A stretch of DNA of 64,000 bases from Armillaria gallica (taxonomy: Eukaryota > Basidiomycota > Agaricomycetes > Agaricales > Physalacriaceae), in NCBI GenBank assembly GCA_037576215.1, contig JBANDB010000010.1:2294001-2358000 (forward strand). Reading direction: 5' to 3'. Below, in pieces: positions 9,070 through 18,729 of this stretch. Below the pieces are notes generated by a model. The model did not search any database. It was not told where the DNA came from and saw only the letters and a program-made list of their open reading frames with translations. Both the position numbers and the translations under genes were made by a program. Within the stretch, counting starts at the first letter, position 1. Every line of letters starts with the position of its first letter.

Positions 9070-12000
9070 ATGTGGAACTACAATCCCAAGAAGCACGGAA
9101 AGCATGCTCCAGCGCGAAACTTGGTTGTCAGTGATGGCACTGAACGTCAGCCCCCTGCTCCTGCCGTTGAGCATTATCGACACACTCATTTCAGCACAAA
9201 GACCAAGGATGGACAGGTTCGCTCCAGTATGCGCCATAGAACTTTGACGCTTCCTGCTCTTGAATCTCAGGTCCCTGTAATGGACAAGGACCTTTACCCA
9301 TCTATCGCAGAGCTGTCTTCAGGATCGTTTTTGGATCCCGATTACGCTCCATCTGCCGAGGTTCAGGGTGGTGAAGAGGAAGAGAGTACCACTCGCGCTT
9401 CCAGGCCGCTTGGCGTAGGTCTAATATCTATCATAGTATCTCCAAGTCTAACTAATGTTACTCACCAGGATCATCCACTCCTCGTCTGGTCTCAGCTACG
9501 CTCAGAGTTCCTCGACGAGATCTTGAAACTCGACGCGTTTGAAACGGAGGACAATGATGCATGCGAGGCTTGCAAGACAAACTTAGGCCTATTTCGCTGC
9601 CTCTCCTGTGTGGATACTCGGCACCTTTGTCACACTTGTATTGTTGCTGGGCACAAAGGCTTGCCCCTGCATAAAATCGATGTGCGTCAATAACGATCAG
9701 TGTATCTAATGATTTTGACGAGATGTGGATAGGAGTGGTGCTCTTCATTCTTCCGCAGAACGACGCTTGCCCAACTCGGGCTTACGTTTGAACTAGGCCA
9801 TAAACACGGGGTATCGTGCATCTTTCCCGCAATCATTCCAGATTTTGTTGTCGTCGACATAGATGGCATCCACACGGTTAACATGGCATTTTGCAATTGT
9901 ACCCAAGGGATCTTACAGCATATTCAGCTACTTTGTCGACGACTGTTTCCCACGACAATGATATACCCACATACTGCTTTCACCTTCCGTGTACTTCACT
10001 TCTTTCAACTTCTTTCGTTCATGTCAAAGGTATCTGCATACGAGTTTTATCACACATTGGTTCGCTTGACTGATAACTCCGGGATGTACACACCACCAGT
10101 AAGGCTTCTTCATCACCTATTCATGCAAAGTTGCTTATAGGAGGCAGGACCGCTACCAGGCTTTTCTTCGGGTCGTGCGAGAGTGGCGGCACATCCGTGC
10201 TTTGAAATGATTTGGGCGTGGGCACGAGTCGAGTGGTATTGAAGGCACTAAACAGGGTGAACTCACGCTTCGTTGTCCTGCATGCCCTCAACCAAGCATC
10301 AATTTACCTACAGATTGGAACAAGAATCTGTGCGTCTCATTATAAGTTTACTCATAGTTCCTATGTCCTGACTTTCCCCCAAGGGCTCCTCGCTGGTTGT
10401 ACCGCTTGTTTTTGGCTATAGATGCAAATTTCCGGCTCCGTCAACTGAACGTCTCTAGTGATGAATCCGATCCGAGTCTCAATCTCGGATATGCTTACTT
10501 CGTTGAAGAAACCGCTTTTCGTAGTCACCTTGATACTTTTGGAAAGGTCATTCCCGAGGAAGAGAAGAGTACGTGTAACAATCACGATGCCGTCAAGCTT
10601 GCAAACAGTAGAGGCGGACATGGTGCCACGGCAACGGGGGTTGGTGCTGTTGTCTGTGGACGACATGATATGAAACGTCCTATGTCTGTCGGAGATCTCC
10701 AGAAAGGCGAAAGGTATGGATTTTATGAGAAATCATGTTCAATTCTGAATATATCATCAGATATCTTAATATGGATTACTTCGTTCTATCAACCTTATCG
10801 GACGACACGCCTCCTGAGTTGGTGATATCATACGACATCACATGTCAATGGCATAAAAAGTTTTTCGATCGAATTTCGCAGTATCCTGAATCACTACAAC
10901 CGATGCAATCAGAGCAGAATATCCTTTACCTTGTGCCAAAATTCCATCTGCCAGCCCATGTTTTGAAATGCCGTGACAACTTTTCCTTCAATTTCTCTGC
11001 CGGAGTTGGTCGCACCGATGGCGAGGCTCCTGAACGCGGCTGGGCTGCTACCAACACTTTAGCAGCGAGTACCAAAGAGATGGGTCCAGGCGCTCGTCGA
11101 GACACTTTGGATGACCATTTTGGAGATTACAACTGGAGAAAGATCATCATTCTAGGTATGTAATTCGTTCAACAAATGGAATCAGCTAACCTTTGGTTTT
11201 CAGCGGATACTCTTTGTGATCGGCTGAAGGAGGCGGTCAAAGCTCGTACTGAGCATGTCGAAGAGTTTATAGGATACGAGGATGCTTTACGGGTCGAGCA
11301 TTCAGAATCTGTCGACTCATGGAGACAAATGGTCCTTTTATGGGAAACCGATCGAACCCAGCAGAATCCCTTTGCACCGACTTTGCGCCGTAAGTCTATC
11401 TGCATCATCATCAATATCTCATTCACATTTGTACCATTTAGCTGTGACTGAAAATGCCGTGCGTCTGGAGCTCGCTAGAGAAGAAAAGAATGTTTCTGCT
11501 GTAGAAATTCGGCATGATGTTAGCCCCAGCGAGTTAATTGCACAAGGATTACAGCTAGAGGAGGCCCAGTATGTTTCCGTATCATCTCATGGATTGCTGT
11601 CCTGACAATTTTGACAGGGTGCGACTGCAATACGATATCGACGCCCTTGGTCCACATTCAACAGATCTACAACGCACCAAAGTTCAAGCCCAGGAGAACC
11701 GTATCAGCCGCAAAATCGAAGCGTGGATTGATGTGCAGAAGGTGTACATGCCTAGGACCACACTTCTACGTACACGGGATGACGATTGCCGCAAGGTTGG
11801 GGCAGCTGTGCGGCCTTCAAAGATTCCGCTCTACCTCCCTTCTACCGCCCTCAGGCTCAATGCTATCGATGCATTGACCCAGAGCACTATCGTCGATGAC
11901 GAATTGCGTCTCCGTCTTGCTCAGGCTAATGATACCTTGGCGGTGCTACGTGATCATCTTCTTCTAAAATCTTATCTCACGACGTGGCGAGAACGCTTTT

Positions 12001-12662
12001 CCCGAGGACAGCGTTACGGCACTAAAGCAAATACTTTATTTCACCGAGTTGAAGACAAGATTGCTGCAGACGTTTCAAGATATCAACGAATCTACACGGC
12101 ATTGGCATCAATATCTGTGAAATTAAACCGGTATGAATGGCAGGGGATTCTCCGCCCTCTAAAGGACGAAGATGTTCAAGGTCTTGACCAGTACAACGAG
12201 GCGACTTCAGAGGGACATCGCAATCTGGCGTGGATTTGGAAAACCAATCTCCAAGGTGGAGATAAAGGTCTCCAGGAAGGTAATTGTCTGCTCCCCCACA
12301 CCTGAAATATGGGTTATTACTGAGCCCGTTCTTTGATAGCGTTGAGAATTGAGTGGTGCAAGTCTCGGGCACGAGCTCAACGGTGGCAAGAAGAATGCGA
12401 GCTACTGACAGAGGAGCTGCGTCGTGTCCAGGCTACTTTTACGTACTATTCCCAGTTGTGGACCAAGCGAGCCGAGTTGAGATTGCACCCTGGTGCAAGA
12501 GCATACGCTTTCAGGCAAGCAGCACTATGGAGCGAGCTACAAATGGACGCAGAAGCCAAATGGCAAAACGTCCAGACTACTCTGGACTTGAATTTGTTAA
12601 CACATAGCGTAGCAACTACAGATCTCGATGGCCGTACGAACAGCAAAGTACATAGTACGTAG
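9070..12662 (+). pseudogene. KDZ-family transposase with CxC2 cysteine cluster, one nonsense codon
   Basis: Ten exons: 9070–9414, 9469–9681, 9733–10085, 10141–10329, 10384–10713, 10761–11155, 11204–11389, 11442–11568, 11618–12279, 12340–12662. They sum to 3123 nt (1041 codons), the usual size for the family. Exon 2 carries the CxC2-type cluster (CEACK ... CLSC ... CHTC ... GHKGLPLHKID). Downstream are family signatures: AIDANFRLRQLNVSSDE, STCNNHDAV, ATGVGAVVCGRHDMKRP, GDLQKGERYLNMDY, SYDITCQW, PKFHLPAH and GRTDGEAPERGWAATN, which contain the acidic residues expected of its RNase H-fold core. A single in-frame TGA (10208–10210) interrupts exon 4 in RALK*FGRGHE, where relatives have Arg. Otherwise the gene is open. 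Intron 3 uses a GTACAC donor because the overlapping GTAAGG at 10099 breaks the frame. Confidence 0.92.
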
Positions 12663-12754
12663 TTTTTTTAATGTCAACAAGTCAGGTTACGATATGATAA
12701 GAGTCGGTGATATAGTAAGATCGGTACATCAGTATCTACTCATTGCGATCGACT

Positions 12755-13351
12755 TCAATAGGTTTGGGACGGCACAATAACGCGAGGATGACCAAAAACA
12801 TGGCGGATCTTTTGGAACTCACGGGTGGCCATGCTCTCCAGGTCATCGAGCACATCAATGATTGCGCTGCGACTCCAACGATGCGGACCGTAGTGATTAT
12901 AAAGCCACAATTGCTTTAGACCCATAATAAAGAGCGTGAAAATCTCCTGTACATTAGGTTCAGCAAAGGAATCAAAACAGAAGGGATGACGAACTATTTT
13001 CCGCTGCTCCTTATCTGGCTCGTTTCCTCCCGTGAACCCTCCTGAAACATCCTCTGGCCACAAAGAAAAGTATTCTTCATATATCCCGCCAAGGAAGCGC
13101 AGCACCGTGTCTGCGTAGACGGCACGTTCGAAGGCCGGGCCAAACTCAGCAAGCCAGAGGCGCTGCTCCGGAGAATAATACAATCTTATAGCGTATTCGT
13201 ATTCTGATGAAGCCGCGAAGACTCCAATAATGCTTCTGTTCGAGATTATTGTTAAGCGTAGAATGCAAGTATTAAGGATACCAACCTACAAAGAGCCATC
13301 CCCAATTCGGTTATACCGATGGTAGTGAAAGAGGTCGTAGTCCAGAGACAT
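12755..13351 (-). CDS. KDZ passenger gene: unknown 180-aa protein
   Basis: Exons 13351–13290 and 13235–12755 are joined by a 54-nt GTAGGT...ACAG intron and give 180 aa with closed frame. The protein is rich in aromatic residues (YDLFHYHRYNR, YYSPEQRLWLAEFG, QLWLYNHYG). No family is recognised. It is tail-to-tail with the transposase (92 bp between stops), and its ATG lies only ~65 bp from the right repeat array, so its promoter is probably within or beside the array. The same frame runs on upstream through the array as MYKVDST repeats, so a longer N-terminus is formally possible; the first ATG after the array was chosen. Confidence 0.65.
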
Positions 13352-13416
13352 ATTCAATGCAGGAGGAAGCGCTGTTATAGGTATGCGATGAGAGCGCAAG
13401 CATTGCGGGTTCGTTC

Positions 13417-13565
13417 TACTTTTGTACATTTCTACGGAATCGACTTTGTACATTACCGTGGAATCGACTTTGTACATTGCCGTGGAATCGACTTTGTACA
13501 TTACCGCGGAATTGATTTTGTACATTCCTGTGATGTCACTTTGTACATTACCGTGGAATCACCTG
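13417..13565. repeat. Right subterminal array of the KDZ element, 24-bp unit x6
   Basis: Units of 24 bp (one of 23) begin at about 13417, 13441, 13465, 13489, 13513 and 13537. The consensus is CGACTTTGTACATTACCGTGGAAT. The core GACTTTGTACATTACCGT matches the left array in inverted orientation (left: GACTTTGTACATTATCGT on the minus strand). The unit length differs from the left array (24 versus 63 bp), so only the core motif is conserved. That is what would be expected of a protein-binding site. Confidence 0.9.
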
Positions 13566-14320
13566 TACACAGTGAAGAAGCGCGTACGATGATCATGATC
13601 GAAGCGTCTATTCAATCTGTATATTGATGACGCCATGGAGCCGACTGTACAGCTAAGCGACACGCGGTGCGAACGGCATACTTATCGCGAGTATAGTCAT
13701 AAGGGCAAACAATAAACTGGAAAATTTTGGTATTCATTTGTTCCTCACTGTATGTTAGCGCAAGATAAGAATACTGAGACGGATTCAACATTTTTTGATA
13801 TCGCAACTGAATAGCATAAAAGGGTATAGAAATATGGTTCCACTGCTAGGGGTACGACAAAAACAAAAAGAGACCCAAGTGGCAGTGCGTCAGTCCCTCG
13901 CTCTTCTCGGACGAATCGGTGGCTAAAGGAATTGCGAACCGTTGAATTACATATTTTTCCATGAGCCAGTAGTACAGCCGCGTAAAAGTTTGAGATCCCA
14001 TCACAGTAGTGCGATCCCAGATCTGTACCTAAAGTGGATGAAAGGGCGCAGAATCGGGTGACGACGAGCAAGGAGGCGGGGAATCAATGTGAAGCGTGGG
14101 AAATTGTAGCCGGGTATAGCTGCAGCATGATCTAGCTTGTTGGCATGTGATTTTGACATTTTGCGGGACTTTGCAAAGTGCTTCCACTGTACGGAACTAC
14201 GATAGAACGCGTAAATTGATCTGCACTGTAGTTACCGGGAGAATTTGTACAGTATGGACGCTATAGCCTCCGGCGGTACACCACTTGAGTATATCAGCAA
14301 AGGCCAGCCTATATCGCTGG
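13566..14320. other. Right flank of the KDZ element, no gene called
   Basis: Minus-strand open frames at 13612–14071 lack an ATG start and splice logic. Scattered motif copies occur (GACTGTACAGC at about 13642; ACTTTGCAAAGT at about 14168, also near 8200 on the left; TTTGTACAGT at 14247). They suggest the transposon may extend to about 14.26 kb. Confidence 0.3.
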
Positions 14321-14790
14321 CAATACACGCTCGGGAGAACTACCTGTGGTGCCAGATTCCATATTGGTCAGTGGCATTGATTAACTTGACAGCCCTCAGA
14401 GAACGGGGCGTGAATGAGCAGACGAAGGGAACAGGACGACTGATAGAAGTCTGGTCAGTTGGCGGCAATAGCTCCACTTGTCGACGAACCTGATTGTACC
14501 ATCCCCTGCATCAAGCACAGGTTCAGCTGATCCCTCAACCCTCGATATCGAACGTGCTGAGGACCATGGCGCAGACAGTGAATACTGACGCCGGTTCGAA
14601 TAAGCGCACGTTCCTAAATATACCACATTGAGTGTGATAACCTGAACATATCCTGAAACGACATCAGAAAAGCGGCCACCGCAAAGATGAGATGAAGAAG
14701 CTCACCATGATATCTGAGAACCTCCAAACATAGCGCGTTGATGTCCGGCAATTTGTGGCGGTCGCGGTCGCTTAATGACGGTTAAACATT
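14321..14790 (-). pseudogene. Cytochrome P450 relic with internal exon deletion
   Basis: This is about 75–80% identical by eye to the 3' part of the intact P450 at 18730–20820. It matches exons 9–11 and their introns (haem-exon side, then SAEPVL-AGDGTIRFV, then the CSI-PRS end) from about 14340 to 14700. At 14707 it jumps directly from the parent's intron next to position 19103 to sequence matching parent 19437–19505 (part of exon 6). Parent exons 7 and 8 (about 330 bp) are missing. The frame is broken (GCC-GGC in place of the RYLADATVF start), and no start or N-terminal half exists. Confidence 0.8.
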
Positions 14791-16728
14791 CTAGAGAGAC
14801 TGTTTTCAGTGGTTATCTGTCTGGAGATTTATGATTACACACTTTGGCTAGACGCTAGTGCAGGAAACGCTACAACCCCTGTAATAAATCGACCGAACGC
14901 AGAGAAAAAAATTGGCCTTGGCCGTGACGTTCATTCGTTAAGTCTGTAAGGCTGAGGTGATGTTCGACATCACACATTCCTCGTCGGGAGAAACAAAATC
15001 ACCATCTTCTCGGTATTCTAGATGTGCACCTGTCAATGCATCCTGCGAGATGACAATAATTTGCGAACCTTGACCCCTCGGGCTGCTCCGACCGCCAGAA
15101 TCATCAGAATACACAAAGTTCAAGGCACTAGAGGCGGTTGCCAGCGACATCAAAAAATATAAAGCATAGCAGAGTACTTAAAGAAACAAAGGTCAAGGTC
15201 GCCTTGATGGTCGATGGCAAGGGTTGTTTGGCGACGTCAACAAACAAACACGACTCTTTTTTCACTACCACCACCATCATGCGTCTTTCACCCCATTCGC
15301 GACAAAATCGTCCCGTAGACTTGTCTACAAAAAAATCTAGAGTTGCAAGGCCTGTACGACGTCGATAAAGGGCTTGTCAGGCGATAGCTCAGAGTGACCA
15401 TGCTTATTAATTCCTCCTTCCAGCGTTCTTACACCGACCCTTAGATGATCTTGGCGGCCAACGCATTATCGTCGAACTGGCGACTGTCGAATTGTTGACA
15501 GTAGGGCGTCGTTGAAGGGCTGGCCACTGGTAACACCGACCCCCACCCAAAGGCATCGGTTCCATTACCAGAATTCTGCTCTGGTCGGTAGTAGCGGCCC
15601 TATAATAGTTAGTCCACCCTGCTATTCTTCCCGACACTTTTGCTCATCGTTGGACAGTATGTCTGTGTAGCACGGGACCACGAAGGCTGGTTCTATGCGC
15701 CCGTGCAACATCGTCAAAGCTCAAAGAAGAACCGGATGTCGCGTCCAAAGGTCAGATTGCTTCTATGTGCGCTAATCTCACCTCATTTTTAGTTTATGAT
15801 TTACTCTGTTGCTATCACCGCAATTCTTGGCCACACGCACCTTGAGGAAGAACCTGGTATACCCATTGCAAGGTTCGGCTCATCTCGTTTCCTTGACCAT
15901 TAAAACAGAAGAGGCTGGTAATATTAATACACACGTACAGACGAAATCGAGCTACCTGAAGCAGCGTATAGTAAATTCCAGATCGGGTTTACGTCTACTG
16001 GCTGCAAAACGATGTGAAGATGCTGTCGAACTGGTCTCTAGAGCGCTTCATAGCCTGGCTTGCGATATATTGGACTCGAAAAGATGCGTAATGCTTCCAG
16101 GTTTACTTGATTGAGTTCCTGGAAGAAGTTCGCCGCATTCGGTTTTGCGGTTGTCGGCTGGATTGAGTGAGATTTCGCGTCCAAGACGGCCGTGGCATGT
16201 CTGTTGAGAAACAGGTCCATTCTTGTACGCGAAGCATATCTCAGGCATAGTCTCGGTGTTAAGACGTCTCCCAGTTTACAGATCAACGCATTATATGGTG
16301 CCACTAGTATTCTATGTTTCTTGGATGCACGCTGAAGCTATTCCTATTGATTTTACCATTGCTTGTCGGTTTGAATGGGACTTCGTTCTATGTGTCTGTA
16401 ACTGCCCCAGCGATTCACTTGGACCGGCCGGAGTCTTCCGATAGAAGCGGTGTCGTCGCCTCAGCGGCCCCACCAACAGGGTGATTGGTACAAACATATA
16501 AGCCGTCATCTATAGTATCCATGCAGATACCTTGGGAATGAACTAGCACGTCAGAATACCTTAAAGCTACTCACGACAGCTGGCTGTCGCCATTTGTGAG
16601 GCTCGTAATATATATAATCGAGGACCGTTTTTTGTCCATGTCATCAGATTTCTTGTGCTTTCGACAGTAGGTTATCGAACACCAATAAATAATGATGTCC
16701 TATTCAACATGAAGGAGACAAGACTGCG
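14791..16728. other. 1.9 kb without a supportable gene
   Basis: A minus-strand 71-codon frame at 14938–15153 has a protein-like composition (SDDSGGRSSPRGQGSQ) but no ATG–exon model. A minus frame at 16038–16304 (ending ALRIFSSPIYRKPGYEAL) is likewise isolated. Both may be relic exons. Nothing else is convincing. Confidence 0.35.
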
Positions 16729-17744
16729 TTAGGAAGGAATCTCGCGCGTAGGTAATGGGGGCGGCAGCGTCGAGGAAGAAACAAAGGGTTCCGAAACATC
16801 ACTCCTCCTACGTGAGGAGCGGTAAGAGGGTGGTGGGGAGCTGTTGTACGTGAGCTCCATCTGCTCATACATATACCTAATATGATTGTCACGAGACAGC
16901 ACCTCCTGTCGTAGCCGCTCGATCTCTTCTTCGTACGCATTGCGAGAAGACTGAGATAGTCTCCTTGGAAGGTCGGATGTGAGAGAGTTGATAGTCGAGA
17001 TGGATACGGTCCGCACGGAGGCGGATGATGATCGTAGGACGGGGTTAGAGTTTGGTACAGTAGTTGTTGGGTCATCAATCTCTTCATCAGCATTGTTACC
17101 AACCTTACTACGATATTTTCTTCTTCGCCAGAGAATGAAAAGCAGAGCAAGGACAAAAACCGCAGCAAACAAGCCAATAACGTTGCCAGCGATTGTCGCT
17201 AGGGAAGTTGTCTTACGAGACGAACTGCTGATAGGTGAACTAGATAACACATGAGAAAACGCGACTCTAGGTATTGCGCTCGACTTACGAAGAGGTATGT
17301 AGACAGATAGATGGTCTGATAGGAATTGTCTTTGTCCTATTGGAAAGTATTAAGCTTTGTCAATATGCGCTATATAGAAACAACAGACTTGGTGCTGGAA
17401 CTACTGAGCTAAGCTTCGGCAGCAGTGAAAAGTATTGACAAGACTCACTCTGTAACAGTAGCTTCGGTACCTCCTCCGTTTGTAGACTCTCTTTGAAACA
17501 TTTATCAATAATTAGATATTGAGATTGAGAAGGACGGTGCGGCGGGCCTTACAGTAGTGCCGTTGTGGCCTCGGACGTGGTTGAGGACGTCGGGAAGGAA
17601 GTTGAGAGCATCGACATCGAGGAGGGCATCGTAGTCAAGACATGAGGAGTGTCTCTATGGGTGGGGATTCGTCAGTCAGTACCGAAGTGCGTGGTATCAC
17701 CCAAAGGGTTAGGGTGTTTCTCACGGCGGTTGACCATAACTCAT
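16729..17744 (-). CDS. Ser/Thr-rich single-pass membrane protein, 240 aa
   Basis: Exons 17744–17725, 17654–17553, 17490–17449, 17336–17289 and 17239–16729 give 723 nt with every junction in phase. Layout: MSYGQPP start; Ser/Thr-rich stretch at residues ~10–40 (MLSTSFPTSSTTSEATT), likely O-glycosylated; short SSSRKTT linker; transmembrane helix at about 83–106 (IAGNVIGLFAAVFVLALLFIL); WRRRK stop-transfer; cytoplasmic tail with a heptad-like segment (EEEIERLRQEVLSRDN) and a Pro-rich PPPSYRSS end. The plan matches the gene at 61234–62641 (TM, WRRRK, then a TSPPPSY tail). No orthodox signal peptide is visible. The family is common in agaricomycetes but functionally undefined as far as I know; a surface sensor role would be inference. 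Confidence 0.75.
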
Positions 17745-18729
17745 ATTGGCGAGATTTATTGGGCGCACGAGATAAGAGCAGATGGTCGTAGGTAACGTGA
17801 AGGAGATTCTAATAAGATCGGGTCACTGGCCCACAGCCTGACGAGAAAAGCTGAGTTGACCTACGAGTAAAAGAGAGGGGTAAGTCCTAAGAACCACCCA
17901 CTACGGCTGAACCTTTAAGTATATACAAGATTTAGCACACCTGACAACAGGAACTCCATTACGAGGGTGAACGGTGTTATGTTGATCATCTAGAAGTTAC
18001 TGATTGACTATATAGACTAAACTGAGGGGATTTGTCACTTGCGATCTATAAGCTATAGCATTCATAATTGTGATCCTACAACGCACGCGCTGGAAAGACA
18101 TCCCGGGGCACACTGGCATACGTTTAGTGTGAGATGGATCACATCAATTCACTGAGGCGGGAGTTGTGAGGGACCTAAATATCAAAGCGTGATCGTTGAG
18201 TTGAATGATAGGCGCGCGGTTTTTGAGTGATGGACACAGCGCAAGCAACTTACTGTTCCGATGCATTTCTTCGCACCTAATGGTACTGCACGTTGGGATG
18301 ACGTTTCAATGGCATCAAGCTCCCTAGCTGCTATCCACGTTGTGCGTGGCCGCCATGATACTACATAAGAAAATATGACATTCAGTCTGGTGAAGGAACA
18401 ATCAGCATGATCATGCCGTATTGCCGCAACATCTTACGCTGGGATCCAACGCGTTTATTACTGGGGCTGTAAGCGCGTTCTTCTGTGTGGGAATAGAAAA
18501 TTAATCATTCCTTGCAGATTCAACCAATCCAGGTGGACAGCTGATGATCGCGTATTGTGCCATTTGCATTTGTCGCATTTTATATGGGGACATGCAGAAT
18601 CCTCTGCGGCACTACCACTTATTAAGTATATCTTCCCCCTAATCATTTGTCAACAGCGACCGGCCTACACCAATTGCGATATACACTTGGGAGAACTACC
18701 TGTGGTGCCAAATGATTCATGATTCTGTA
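17745..18729. other. Intergenic region
   Basis: It holds the promoter of the minus-strand gene ending at 16729 and the 3' flank of the P450. A 62-codon minus frame at 18458–18646 has no support beyond being open. Confidence 0.3.
17917..17926 (-). promoter_or_regulatory. TATA box upstream of the Ser/Thr-rich membrane protein gene
   Basis: GTATATACTT on the minus strand, about 175 nt upstream of the ATG at 17744 and followed by a CT-rich leader. Confidence 0.4.

Larger units (their letters stand above)
7909..13570 (+). mobile_element. KDZ (Kyakuja-Dileera-Zisupton) DNA transposon, core interval
   Basis: This interval holds a KDZ transposase gene (9070–12662) and two small passenger genes (8388–8844 plus; 12755–13351 minus). 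It is bounded by two short-repeat arrays (7909–8160 and about 13417–13565). Read on the minus strand, the left array contains GACTTTGTACATTATCGT; read on the plus strand, the right array contains GACTTTGTACATTACCGT. The two arrays are therefore inverted with respect to each other, as expected for subterminal transposase-binding repeats. True terminal inverted repeats and target-site duplications were not found, so the outer limits may lie beyond these arrays (to about 7.7 kb and 14.28 kb). Confidence 0.7.

Noticed and set aside
13745..14071. 108-codon minus frame beside the right KDZ array
   Set aside because: No ATG and no splice model; composition is not convincingly coding.
16038..16304. 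Minus-strand frame with NAANFFQELNQVNLEAL
   Set aside because: Protein-like, but no start, splice partners or family could be found.
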